DNA of 64,000 nucleotides from Streptomyces sp. RPT161 (GCF_027533845.1 NZ_JAPZVN010000002.1:699353-763352), one strand, 5' to 3'; positions 43,441-52,042 are shown, counted from the stretch's first letter. Translations and numbers: made by a program. Notes: generated by a model from the sequence alone, not told the origin.

Positions 43441-43469
43441 GCAATCATCCTATGATTCTATGATGAGGC
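43441..43469 (+). promoter_or_regulatory. Shared promoter/operator of GntR gene and MFS gene
   Basis: The 80-base divergent gap contains CTATGATT and CTATGATG in tandem (43450-43465), nested in TCATC...GATGA (outer inverted ends). The second TATGAT (43459-43464) lies 5 bases before the MFS ATG, so a near-leaderless mRNA is predicted. The repeats are a likely operator for the divergent FadR-type regulator. Confidence 0.5.
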
Positions 43470-44747
43470 ATGCGCGATGACGAGACCCTCATCCAAGAAC
43501 GCCAGGCAGCCGCGGCGACCGCCAGGGGAGCGGCGTCCAGCCGGCCCCTGTCCGCCTGGAGGCGTCGGCTCGTGGTCATCGGCATGATCGCCGCCGCGCT
43601 CAACCTGCGACCCGCGATCACCAGCCTCGGCGCCCTGCTGGAGGAGGTCCGCGACGGCCTGCACATGAGCGGCACCGTCGCCGGACTGCTCACCTCGGTG
43701 CCCGCCCTGTGCTTCGCGGTCTTCGGCGTCGCCGCGCCGCGGCTGGCTCGCCGCTTCGGGCCGGGCGCGGTGGTGTGCGCCGGAATGGCCGCCATCGCCG
43801 CGGGGCTGCTGCTGCGGCCGCTCGCCGGAGGGACGCCGGTGTTCCTCGCCGCCAGTGCCCTCGGGCTGGCCGGCATAGCGGTCAGCAATGTGCTGATGCC
43901 GGTCATCGTCAAGCAGTACTTCCCGGACCGCGTCGGCCAGATGACCGGTCTGTACTCCATGGCGCTCGCCCTCGGCACCGCGATAGCCGCGGCGGCCACC
44001 GTCCCCATCGCCCACGCGCTGGGCGGCAGTTGGCGGCTCGGCCTGGGCGTTTGGGCGGCGTTCGCCGCGATCGCCGTCCTCCCCTGGCTCGGGCTGATAC
44101 GCGACCGGTCGAGCGGCGCGTCGGCCTCCGCCGCGCCCGCGCCGGAGGACCAGGGGATACGCATCACCCGTAGCCCCACCGCCTGGGCGCTCGCCTGCTA
44201 CTTCGGGCTGCAGGCCACAGGCGCGTACATCACCATGGGGTGGCTGCCGCAGATCTTCCGTGACGCCGGGGTCTCGGCGAGCACCGCGGGCGTGCTGCTG
44301 GCGGTCACCATGGTCATGGGGGTGCCGCTGTCCTTCGTGCTGCCCGCGGTCGCCGGGCGGATGCGGCACCAGGGGGGCCTGGTGGTGGTCCTGGCCGCGT
44401 TCGGTCTCGCGGGGTACGCGGGACTGTGGCTCGCCCCGGGGGCGGCGCCGCTGGCGTGGGCACTGATGCTCGGCGTGGCGAACTGCGCGTTCCCGCTCGC
44501 GCTCACCATGATCGGCATGCGGTCGCGCAGCGGCCCCGGTGTGGTCCGGCTGTCCGCCTTCGCGCAGAGCGCCGGCTATCTGCTCTCCATACCCGGGCCC
44601 ATCCTGGTCGGCACGCTCTACCAGCGGTCCGGCGGTTGGGGCCTGCCGATCGCGCTGATGGCCGGGCTCATGGTGCCGCAGATCATCGCGGGACTGTTCG
44701 CCGGGCGCAGCCGTCACATAGAGGACGAGGCCCGGGCGGAGGGATGA
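43470..44747 (+). CDS. CynX/NimT family MFS transporter
   Basis: A 425-residue major-facilitator protein with about 12 hydrophobic helices. It has the CynX-type opening VVIGMIAAALNLRPAITSLGALL and loop VIVKQYFPDRVGQMTGLYS (cited as YFPDRVGQMTGLYS). The family exports or imports small anions such as cyanate or 2-nitroimidazole in other bacteria; substrate here is unknown. ATG at 43470. A tiny membrane-protein gene (44805) annotated in Streptomyces as transporter-associated follows. The divergent GntR regulator probably controls it. Confidence 0.9.
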   Translation: MRDDETLIQERQAAAATARGAASSRPLSAWRRRLVVIGMIAAALNLRPAITSLGALLEEVRDGLHMSGTVAGLLTSVPALCFAVFGVAAPRLARRFGPGAVVCAGMAAIAAGLLLRPLAGGTPVFLAASALGLAGIAVSNVLMPVIVKQYFPDRVGQMTGLYSMALALGTAIAAAATVPIAHALGGSWRLGLGVWAAFAAIAVLPWLGLIRDRSSGASASAAPAPEDQGIRITRSPTAWALACYFGLQATGAYITMGWLPQIFRDAGVSASTAGVLLAVTMVMGVPLSFVLPAVAGRMRHQGGLVVVLAAFGLAGYAGLWLAPGAAPLAWALMLGVANCAFPLALTMIGMRSRSGPGVVRLSAFAQSAGYLLSIPGPILVGTLYQRSGGWGLPIALMAGLMVPQIIAGLFAGRSRHIEDEARAEG

Positions 44748-44804
44748 CACCCCTGCCGGGACCCGTGTGCGGGACCGTCAGGAAGTGGTGCGACACTGGG
44801 CCGC

Positions 44805-44927
44805 ATGCCAGTGCTCGAACCCAACCCACCGAAGCCGCAGAAGAAGCTCCTGCTGGTCTTCGGCCTCATGCTCGGTGTCCCCGCCGTAGTCGCCGTGATC
44901 GCCTCCTTCGCCGCCCACTACGGCTGA
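44805..44927 (+). CDS. SGM_5486-family transporter-associated small membrane protein
   Basis: A 40-residue protein (starts MPVLEPNPPKPQKKL, then LLVFGLMLGVPAVVAVIA and SFAAHYG). It has a Pro/Lys-rich cytoplasmic start and a single transmembrane helix. It matches what I know as the SGM_5486 family of tiny proteins found next to MFS transporters. It lies 57 bases after the MFS stop. No SD is visible, so it may be leaderless or coupled. It may stabilise the transporter. Confidence 0.7.
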   Translation: MPVLEPNPPKPQKKLLLVFGLMLGVPAVVAVIASFAAHYG

Positions 44928-44960
44928 CCGACGCCCCGGCCTGCCCGGCCAGGGGTCGGG

Positions 44961-45084
44961 GGTGGGGTTGTCCCCACCTCCCCTAGGGGGTCAGGGTCAG
45001 GGTCAACTGGGTGGAGTGCCGGATGGGTTGGCCTGCCGCGGCTGCGTAGCGTCGTCAGTACACCGAGCGGAGCGCGCGGTGTAC
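44961..45084 (+). promoter_or_regulatory. Repeat-rich control region before small secreted peptide gene
   Basis: In order: hairpin GGTGGGG-TTGT-CCCCACC (44961-44978); palindrome CCCCTAGGGG (44980-44989); direct repeats TCAGGGTCAGGGTCA (44991-45005); inverted repeat GTACACCG-N11-CGGTGTAC (45058-45084). All lie within the 196-base gap 44928-45123 before the 75-aa gene. The hairpin may end the MFS transcript; the rest look like operators. Confidence 0.5.
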
Positions 45085-45123
45085 AGCGACCGACGAAGCC
45101 ACGCGATCCGGGAGGCGGTTTCC

Positions 45124-45351
45124 ATGGCGGCCATCCGTACCCAGCCGAGGTCAGCGCGACCGCGCGCCAGCCGGGTGCCGACCAGACTGCCCTGGTGGGC
45201 GGTGGCGCTGCCCGCCATCGCCTTCGCCGGGCTGCTGGCCCTGGTCGCCGACCCGGCGCACGCGGCCGCACCAGTGCCCGCACAGCCCCTGGACGAGCTG
45301 CTCGGCCGGCTCACCGAGCTGCTGCCGCGTCTGCTGTCCCACCTGCTCTGA
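45124..45351 (+). CDS. Small secreted peptide precursor with amphipathic C-terminus
   Basis: A 75-residue protein. It has an Arg-rich N-terminus (TQPRSARPRASRVP), then a hydrophobic core (WWAVALPAIAFAGLLALVA) and a signal-peptidase site PAHA|A. The predicted mature peptide is about 27 residues: APVPAQP, then LDELLGRLTELLPRLLSHLL. The last 20 residues form a leucine-rich amphipathic helix. ATG at 45124 has GGAGG 8 bases upstream. No cysteines or sortase motif. The function is unknown; surface activity, membrane binding or signalling are all possible. Confidence 0.7.
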   Translation: MAAIRTQPRSARPRASRVPTRLPWWAVALPAIAFAGLLALVADPAHAAAPVPAQPLDELLGRLTELLPRLLSHLL

Positions 45352-45401
45352 CCGTACGTACTCCCGCGCCCGCCGCCGAGATTTCTGCGAAGCTGAAGGG
45401 C

Positions 45402-45920
45402 ATGAGCGACGCAACGCCCCGAAGGATCATTCTCCTCCGGCACGCCAAGGCCGACTGGCCGGACGTGCCCGACCGGGACCGGCCGCTCGCCGAACGCGGA
45501 CGCAAGGAGGCGCCCGCCGCCGGAGTGTGGCTTGCCGGAACGCGCATCATGCCCGATCTCACCCTCTGCTCACCGGCGGTCCGTACCCGCGAGACCTGGA
45601 AGCTGGTCGCGCACGAACTGCCGCAACGTCCCAAGACCGTCTACGAGGAGCGGCTCTACGAGGCCAGCCTCGGCGAACTCATCGCGGTGATCAACGAAAC
45701 CCCCGAAGAGGTCGCCGATCTGATGCTGGTCGGCCACAACCCCGGGATGCACGCGCTCGCCGACGCCCTCGCGGGCACGGTGGAGGGCGACGCGCTGACA
45801 CGGATGGCCAGAAGCGGCTTCCCGACCTCGGCGATCGCCGTGCTGACGTTCACCGGATCATGGAAGTCCGTGGAGCACGGGGTCGGACGCCTGGTGGAGT
45901 TCTGGGCTCCGCGGTCCTGA
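45402..45920 (+). CDS. SixA-type phosphohistidine phosphatase
   Basis: A 172-residue histidine phosphatase. The catalytic RHG-type motif is LLRHAKADWPD at residues ~12-22, the second arginine is in SPAVRTRETW, and the second histidine is in LVGHNPGMHALAD. SixA proteins remove phosphate from phosphohistidine domains. ATG at 45402; GAAGGG lies only 1 base upstream, so initiation may be coupled or weak. Two strong hairpins follow the stop and separate it from the convergent serB. Confidence 0.88.
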   Translation: MSDATPRRIILLRHAKADWPDVPDRDRPLAERGRKEAPAAGVWLAGTRIMPDLTLCSPAVRTRETWKLVAHELPQRPKTVYEERLYEASLGELIAVINETPEEVADLMLVGHNPGMHALADALAGTVEGDALTRMARSGFPTSAIAVLTFTGSWKSVEHGVGRLVEFWAPRS

Positions 45921-45930
45921 GAAAGCGGTC

Positions 45931-45957
45931 GTCCCAGGCTCCGTGAGCCTGGGACGG
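45931..45957. terminator. Terminator hairpin 1 between sixA-like gene and serB
   Basis: CGTCCCAGGCTC pairs perfectly with GAGCCTGGGACG (12 bp, 3-base loop), 10 bases after the phosphatase stop. Confidence 0.78.
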
Positions 45958-45963
45958 GGAGTT

Positions 45964-45982
45964 CCGGGCTCGGCGAGCCCGG
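45964..45982. terminator. Terminator hairpin 2 between sixA-like gene and serB
   Basis: CCGGGCTC pairs with GAGCCCGG (8 bp, 3-base loop), 6 bases after the first hairpin. Together they form a tandem bidirectional stop before the convergent serB end at 46060. Confidence 0.6.
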
Positions 45983-46059
45983 GCGGGACGCGATGTGCGC
46001 CCTTCGGCACTGGTGGGTTACGAGTCCCCGGGTGCGGAGGCGGGGTCGCGGGGCCGGGG

Positions 46060-47328
46060 TTACGACTCGATGTGCAGTTCGGCGGCCTCGATCTCCTCGC
46101 GGGTGATGCCGAGCAGGTACAGCACGGTGTCGAGGAACGGCACGTTGACCGCCGTGTCCGCGGCCTGTCGGACCACCGGCTTGGCGTTGAAGGCGACCCC
46201 GAGACCTGCCGCGTTCAGCATGTCCAGGTCATTGGCGCCATCGCCGACCGCCACCGTCTGGGCGAGCGGCACCCCGGCCTCCGTCGCGAAGCGGCGCAGC
46301 AGGCGGGCCTTGCCCGCCCGGTCCACCACCTCGCCGGTCACGCGGCCGGTGAGCTTCCCGTCCACGATCTCCAGCGTGTTGGCGGCGGCGAAGTCCAGGC
46401 CGAGCCGCTCCTTGAGTTCGTCGGTGACCTGGGTGAAGCCACCGGAGACGATGCCGACCTGGTAGCCGAGGAGCTTGAGGGTACGGATGAGGGTACGGGC
46501 GCCCGGGGTCAGCCGTACCTCGGCCCGGACCTTGTCCACCACCGAGGCGTCCAGGCCCTCGAGCAGCGCCACCCGGGCGTGCAGTGACTCGGTGAAGTCG
46601 AGCTCGCCGCGCATCGCGGCCGTCGTCACCTCCGCGACCTGCTCCTCGCAGCCCGCGTGCGCGGCGAAGAGTTCGATCACCTCGTCCTGGATGACGGTGG
46701 AGTCCACGTCCATCACGACCAGCCGCTGCGCCCTGCGGTGCAGGCCGGAGGCGACCACGGCCACGTCGACACCGCGGTGTGCCGCCTCGATGGCGAGCGC
46801 GGTGCGCAGTTCCTCTGTGGGAGCGCCGGAGACCATCAACTCCACTGCCGTCACCGGGTACTTGGCGAGCCGGAAGATACGGTCGATGTTGCCGCCGACC
46901 TCGGTGATCCTGGCCGCTATGGCGGCCGCCGACTCGGCGGTGAGCGGATGGCCGAGCACGGTCACATGGGAACGGCCCGCCGCGCGGGGGCGGTTGTCGC
47001 CGGTGCCCGAGATGATTTCGGCCTGCATCTTGATCGATTCGGCCCAACTGTGCACGGTGGCGCGGAGGTCGCCCTCCGTGGCGGGGCCGCCGGTGGGCGC
47101 GGTGACCAGGGCGCAGAGCACTATGCGGCCTCGGGTGACGACCTGCTCGATGTCGATGACGTCCACGCCGAAGGCGGCGAGGGTGTCGAAGAGGCCAGCG
47201 GTGATGCCGGGGCGGTCCTTGCCGAAGATCTTGACCAGGAGAGTCGGACCGGTCTCGTGCGCGGCCGCCGCGCTCGCGGCGGAGGTGACCGGAGCGGCGG
47301 GGGCAGGTTTGGGCTGCGAGTCATCCAT
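46060..47328 (-). CDS. serB: Phosphoserine phosphatase SerB with N-terminal ACT domains
   Basis: A 422-residue HAD phosphatase for the last step of serine synthesis. The N-terminal ~190 residues hold an ACT domain (VKIFGKDRPGITAGLFDTLAAFG, key part GKDRPGITAGLF) and a second ACT-like region (VTVLGHPLTAESAAAI). The HAD motifs are DxDxT in VMDVDSTVIQDEV, SGG in GIVSGGFTQVT, and VAVGDGANDLDML. The ACT domains suggest control by serine. ATG at 47328. The ~30 residues before the ACT domain are Ala/Pro-rich. Confidence 0.94.
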   Translation of the reverse strand: MDDSQPKPAPAAPVTSAASAAAAHETGPTLLVKIFGKDRPGITAGLFDTLAAFGVDVIDIEQVVTRGRIVLCALVTAPTGGPATEGDLRATVHSWAESIKMQAEIISGTGDNRPRAAGRSHVTVLGHPLTAESAAAIAARITEVGGNIDRIFRLAKYPVTAVELMVSGAPTEELRTALAIEAAHRGVDVAVVASGLHRRAQRLVVMDVDSTVIQDEVIELFAAHAGCEEQVAEVTTAAMRGELDFTESLHARVALLEGLDASVVDKVRAEVRLTPGARTLIRTLKLLGYQVGIVSGGFTQVTDELKERLGLDFAAANTLEIVDGKLTGRVTGEVVDRAGKARLLRRFATEAGVPLAQTVAVGDGANDLDMLNAAGLGVAFNAKPVVRQAADTAVNVPFLDTVLYLLGITREEIEAAELHIES

Positions 47329-47802
47329 GGTGTGACCACCGTATCCGGCGGGGCCGTGGGGGCTCGCGTTTGGGGTTGGCGGTGCGTTTCGGGTGGCGGG
47401 GGTATGCCCGCTCGCCTGTCGCCCTCGGCCCTCGCGGTGCCGTCGCGCACGGCCGGGGCGGGGCTCGGTTCGCGGCCGCGCTGCGTGTGCGTGGGCTGGG
47501 CATTCGCGCCCACCCGGTTGCCGTGCGGCTTTGCTGCCGTCGCACGCGGTTCGTTGTGGGTCGGAGGCGCGCCAGGGTGTCTCCTCACCCCCGCGTTGTC
47601 GGCTGCGGCTGCTTCGCGGTGCCGCTGCGGGGACCCCCGCCCAGCCCTCCTGCGGTGCCTCGCGAAGAGGCGGGTGGGTGGACGCAGACCACCCGTAGCG
47701 CGCAACGGCAACCCCAAAGGCTGAACGGCGATCGGGCGGGGTGGGAAACCCCGTAGGGCAAACCCACCGCGCCCACTGGTGAACAACGGCGGAGCCCGAA
47801 GC
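47329..47802. other. 474-bp intergenic block without gene
   Basis: No credible ORF lies between serB and the streptophobe gene. The block is G/T-rich at its start. Later it contains phrases such as GGGTGGGTGG, TAGCGCGCAACGGCAACCCC, AAAGGCTGAACGGCGAT and GGGGTGGGAAACCCC, which I associate with widely repeated Streptomyces intergenic sequence. Several GC hairpins are possible. It is probably a non-coding spacer. Confidence 0.5.
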
Positions 47803-49176
47803 TCAGCGCCGGACCCATCGGAGCGCCAGCGCGCCTGCCGCGCCGGCCACCGCACCCCATGCCGCGCCCAGAAGGGCCGCGATCACGAGGGACGGATGCA
47901 GGGTGAGCGCGGAGCCCACCGCGTCGAAGCCGAAGACCGAAAGGTCCGCGTTGACGTTGAAGGCGGTCAGCCAGGCCACCAACGGCACCGCACCCGCACC
48001 CACCAACGCCAGCCGCCCCGCGCACCCCCCGACGTAGCGCCACCGGGGACCCTCCACCGACGGAGTGCGGGACGCCGCCAGCACCCCCGCGGCCAGCATC
48101 ATGACCGCCGCCGCCACGGGCAGCAGCCACATCCGCCCGTCGACCTGGGCCAGCCGGGCCACCGTGATCGAGCGTTCGCCGCCCCCCGTACCCAGCACCA
48201 CCTCCAGCGGATGCGGCAGCAGTACCGACAGCGGTCCGGACGCGCTGCCGTACCAGGGCACGAACAGCCCCAGCGTCGCTCCGAGCCACACCCCGTTGGG
48301 CGCCCCGAGCAGTGCGCTGCCGACCACCCGCCCGGGGTGGCCGTCGGTGATGGCCGAGTACACCGCGGTGGCCAGCCCGGCGACCACCGCCGCCAGCAGC
48401 ATCACGCACACTGCCCACACGGCGGGCCGTACCGCCGCCCAGCCGGGCGGCAGCGGGACGGCACGGGAGGCCAGCAGTGCGATGGCCAGCACCGCCAGCA
48501 CCCAGATCAGCCCACCGGTCATCGAGGCGCCGATGTCGGCCCGGAAGCCGACCGACGTCTTGTCCTTGACCAGGTGACCGAGACCGTTCAGCAGGCCGCC
48601 GCCGAGGTTGCCGAGGTCTCCGATGCCGGGCAGCGTGCCGAGTATTCCCCCGGTACCGCCGTTGCCGTTGCCCAGCACGGCGCCGTTGATCGAGATCGTG
48701 GAGTGCCCGGCCCAGGCCAGCCCGCCCAGTACGAGGAAGAACAGCGCCGCCACCGTGCCGGTGCGAGCGGCCACCTCCGGTGCGCCGACCGGCCCCCTGG
48801 CCTGCCGCAGTGACCGTAGGACCACCCACGCCAGCAGCAGTGCCCCGACCAGGCCGACACCGAGCGGAATGATGTCGATGGTGCCGCGCGCCGCCGCGCC
48901 GCTGATCCCGAAGACCGTCACATCGCCGGACGGGCTGACCTTGCCGCCCACCGCCATGGTGACCACGGCAGCGGTCATCGGTCCCAGCGACCCCTGGGCG
49001 TCCGCGCCGAGCAGGTGCAGGCCCAGTGCCGCGACCGCTGCCATGGCCGAATACGACCACCCCACCGCCGAGAACGCGGTGAGCAGCACATTGCCCCAGG
49101 GCACCGCGCGCTGGGTGGCGGGGGCGGTGTCGTGGCCGTCTCTCGCCTGGTAACCGTCAGTGTCGCCGCTGGTCAT
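47803..49176 (-). CDS. Streptophobe family membrane protein
   Basis: A 457-residue very hydrophobic protein with about ten predicted helices, for example LLTAFSAVGWSYSAMAAVAALGL near residue 31 (cited as AFSAVGWSYSAMAAVAALG). It has a central Gly/Asn-rich loop (GNGNGGTGGILGTLPGIGDL). This composition and layout match the streptophobe family, found almost only in Streptomyces. Function unknown. ATG at 49176. It is divergent from the FHA-ABC gene; the 192-base gap carries a TCGGAGAGT/ACTCTCCGA inverted repeat (49189-49248). Confidence 0.85.
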   Translation of the reverse strand: MTSGDTDGYQARDGHDTAPATQRAVPWGNVLLTAFSAVGWSYSAMAAVAALGLHLLGADAQGSLGPMTAAVVTMAVGGKVSPSGDVTVFGISGAAARGTIDIIPLGVGLVGALLLAWVVLRSLRQARGPVGAPEVAARTGTVAALFFLVLGGLAWAGHSTISINGAVLGNGNGGTGGILGTLPGIGDLGNLGGGLLNGLGHLVKDKTSVGFRADIGASMTGGLIWVLAVLAIALLASRAVPLPPGWAAVRPAVWAVCVMLLAAVVAGLATAVYSAITDGHPGRVVGSALLGAPNGVWLGATLGLFVPWYGSASGPLSVLLPHPLEVVLGTGGGERSITVARLAQVDGRMWLLPVAAAVMMLAAGVLAASRTPSVEGPRWRYVGGCAGRLALVGAGAVPLVAWLTAFNVNADLSVFGFDAVGSALTLHPSLVIAALLGAAWGAVAGAAGALALRWVRR

Positions 49177-49368
49177 CGCGACCCCCGGTCGGAGAGTTGC
49201 CCGGATCGTCCAGACTGTGGCGATCCGTAGGCGCTTTCCACTCTCCGAGGCCGTATCGGTGGAGTCAATTCGGCGGTGTCGCGATGGTTCGGTGAGGGCG
49301 ACTTTCGGTTACGTGGCAGAGCCTGAAATAGTTCCTCCCGATGTTCGACATCCCTAGACTTCCCCGGC

Positions 49369-51981
49369 GTGGGGGATCACTCGGGGGACAACCTTGTGGG
49401 GCATGGAGTGCCGGAACTCGTACTGGAACTGAACGGACAAACCTGGACGCTTGACGCGTCCAGGTCATATACATTGGGTCGTGACCCACAGGGTGATGTG
49501 GCGCTCGACGACGCCCGCGTCTCCTGGCGGCACGCCACCATCCGCTGGGGCGGGCGCAGTTGGGTCGTGGAGGACCTCGGCAGCACCAACGGCACCTATG
49601 TGCGGGGGCAGCGCATCCAGCAGATGGAGATCGGCCCCGGCGCCACGGTCCACCTGGGCAACGCCACCGACGGCCCACGGCTGGCCTTCACCGCCGCACA
49701 GCCGGTGGCCGCCCCCGCGCAGGCCGCGTCCGCCGCCCATCAGGCGCCCGCGCAGGCCGCGCCCGTGGCGCACCAGGCACCCGCCCCGCAGCAGCACGCG
49801 CCCGGCGGCTGGGCCGACCAGCCGTCCGCACAGCGGCAGTTCCCGCAGCAGCAGGCGGCCTGGGGCGCCCAGGCGCAGCACGCGCAGCCCCCGCAGGCAC
49901 ACGTACCGCCGCAGCAGGAGCAGCGGCCCGCCGCGCAGCCGCACGGCGACCGCAGCCCGACGACCTTCCACCACCTCGCGGTGGGCCGGGTGATGCGGAT
50001 CGGCCGTGCCCTGGACAACGAGTTGGTCGTCTCCGACCTCCAGGTCTCCCGCCACCACGCGGAGTTCCGCGCCCACCCCGACGGGCGCATGGAGATCGTC
50101 GACCTCGGCAGCCACAACGGCACGTACGTCAACGGCCAGCCGGTGCAGCGGCACCTGATCGGCCCGAACGACATCGTCGGCGTCGGCCACTCCACGTTCC
50201 GCCTGGTCGGCGACCGGCTTGAGGAGTTCGTCGACACCGGCGCCGTCTCGTTCTCCGCGCGCCGGCTGACGGTCCAGGTCCCGCAGGGCGGCACCACCAA
50301 GACGATCCTGAAGGACGTCTCCTTCGGCGTCCCGGAGAAGTCGCTGGTCGGCGTCATCGGCCCGTCCGGATCCGGCAAGTCCACGCTGCTGCGCGCCCTC
50401 ACCGGCTACCGTCCGGCGGACCAGGGCGAGGTGCTCTACGACAACCGGAACCTGTACAAGCAGTTCGCCGAGCTGCGCCAGCGCATCGGCCTGGTGCCGC
50501 AGGACGACATCCTGCACAAGGAGCTGACGGTCCGCCGGGCGCTGCGCTACGCCGCCAAGCTGCGCTTCCCCGGTGACACCGCGGCCGAGGAGCGCAACGC
50601 CCGGATCGAGGAGGTGCTGCGCGAACTCAAGCTGGACATCCACGCGGACAAGCGCATCACCTCGCTCTCCGGCGGTCAGCGCAAGCGCGTCTCGGTCGCC
50701 CTCGAACTGCTCACCAAGCCCTCGCTGATCTTCCTCGACGAGCCCACCTCGGGCCTCGACCCGGGCATGGACCGCGATGTGATGCAGCTGCTCCGCGGCC
50801 TCGCCGACGACGGGCGCACGGTGCTGGTGGTCACCCACTCGGTGGCCGAACTCGCGCTGTGCGACCGGCTGTTGGTGATGGCGCCGGGTGGCTCGGTGGC
50901 GTACTTCGGCCCGCCGGACGAGGCGCTGAACTTCTTCGGCTACGAGAGCTGGGCGGACGTCTTCCAGGCCTTCGAGAACTACCGCGACTACGACTGGTCG
51001 GGCCGCTGGCGCGGTTCGCAGCACTACCAGATGTACGCGGCCGACCTCGACGCCGCCGCTCCGCAGCAGGCCGCGCCCGTCGCACCGCAGCAGAGCAGGC
51101 CGCAGAAGCCGCAGAGTTGGGGCTCGCAGCTGGGCACCCTGATCCTGCGCTATGTGTCGGTGATCGCCTCCGACCGGGGCTTCATGGGCCTGATGGTCGT
51201 GCTGCCCGCGGTGCTGGGCGTGGTGAGCGTGGTCATCCCCGCGAAGTACGGCCTGGGACCCGGGCCGGTGAAGGGCGGCTTCGCCTGGAACAAGGACGCG
51301 GGCACGATCCTGATGATCCTCACCGTCGGCATGTGCTTCTCCGGCGCGGCCAACTCGGTACGAGAACTGATCAAGGAACGGGTGATCTACGAACGCGAAC
51401 GGGCCGTCGGCCTGTCCCGTTCCGCCTACCTGATGTCCAAGGTCATCGTGCTCGGCGTGATCACCGCCATCCAGGGCGTGATCATCTGCGGGATCGGCTT
51501 CGCACCGCGCGCCATGCCCACCGAGGGCGTGATCTTCCACAACGCGCCCGCGGTCGAGATGACCCTGATGGTCATCGGCATTGGCTTCACCTCGATGATG
51601 ATCGGCCTGGTCATCTCCTCGCTGGTCAAGACCGCCGAGAAGACCATGCCCCTGCTGGTGATGTTCGCCATCGTCCAGGTGGTCTTCACCGGCATCCTGT
51701 TCCAGTTGTTCAACAAGCCCGGCGTGGAGCAGGTCGCCTGGCTGATGCCGTCCCGCTGGGCGCTGGCGGGGCTGGCCGCCACCGCCAACCTGAACAACCT
51801 CATGCCGTGGGACCCGCCCGTTCCGCCGGACCACGCGGGCAGCGTGGACGCGCTGTGGAAGCACACCGCGGCCGCGTGGTCGCTCGACATGGCGGTCCTG
51901 CTGCTGCTCGGCGTGGCCTGCGGCCTCGCGGTCGCACGGCTGCTGCGCCGCCACGAGCCCGAGGTCATGCGCGAGAAGTGA
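49369..51981 (+). CDS. FHA-FHA-ABC transporter (Rv1747-like half exporter)
   Basis: An 870-residue fused transporter. There are two FHA domains (residues ~17-100 with LGSTNGTYV and ~205-290 with LGSHNGTYV), separated by a long Gln/Ala/Pro linker. An ABC ATPase follows at ~310-530 (GPSGSGKST, LSGGQRKR, LIFLDEPTSGLDP). The C-terminus is an ABC-2 membrane domain with six helices. FHA domains bind phosphothreonine; the mycobacterial counterpart Rv1747 is controlled by Ser/Thr kinase PknF. GTG at 49369 lies 8 bases after TAGACT, so a leaderless mRNA is predicted. Confidence 0.92.
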   Translation: MGDHSGDNLVGHGVPELVLELNGQTWTLDASRSYTLGRDPQGDVALDDARVSWRHATIRWGGRSWVVEDLGSTNGTYVRGQRIQQMEIGPGATVHLGNATDGPRLAFTAAQPVAAPAQAASAAHQAPAQAAPVAHQAPAPQQHAPGGWADQPSAQRQFPQQQAAWGAQAQHAQPPQAHVPPQQEQRPAAQPHGDRSPTTFHHLAVGRVMRIGRALDNELVVSDLQVSRHHAEFRAHPDGRMEIVDLGSHNGTYVNGQPVQRHLIGPNDIVGVGHSTFRLVGDRLEEFVDTGAVSFSARRLTVQVPQGGTTKTILKDVSFGVPEKSLVGVIGPSGSGKSTLLRALTGYRPADQGEVLYDNRNLYKQFAELRQRIGLVPQDDILHKELTVRRALRYAAKLRFPGDTAAEERNARIEEVLRELKLDIHADKRITSLSGGQRKRVSVALELLTKPSLIFLDEPTSGLDPGMDRDVMQLLRGLADDGRTVLVVTHSVAELALCDRLLVMAPGGSVAYFGPPDEALNFFGYESWADVFQAFENYRDYDWSGRWRGSQHYQMYAADLDAAAPQQAAPVAPQQSRPQKPQSWGSQLGTLILRYVSVIASDRGFMGLMVVLPAVLGVVSVVIPAKYGLGPGPVKGGFAWNKDAGTILMILTVGMCFSGAANSVRELIKERVIYERERAVGLSRSAYLMSKVIVLGVITAIQGVIICGIGFAPRAMPTEGVIFHNAPAVEMTLMVIGIGFTSMMIGLVISSLVKTAEKTMPLLVMFAIVQVVFTGILFQLFNKPGVEQVAWLMPSRWALAGLAATANLNNLMPWDPPVPPDHAGSVDALWKHTAAAWSLDMAVLLLLGVACGLAVARLLRRHEPEVMREK

Positions 51982-51990
51982 CCGGTACGC

Positions 51991-52028
51991 ACGGCGGCGG
52001 CACCCGCGGAGGGGGGTGCCGCCGCCGT
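51991..52028. terminator. Bidirectional terminator between FHA-ABC and queA
   Basis: ACGGCGGCGGCACCC (51991-52005) pairs perfectly with GGGTGCCGCCGCCGT (52014-52028): 15 bp around an 8-base loop, between convergent stops. Confidence 0.8.
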
Positions 52029-52042
52029 CGCGTTTCCGCGCC

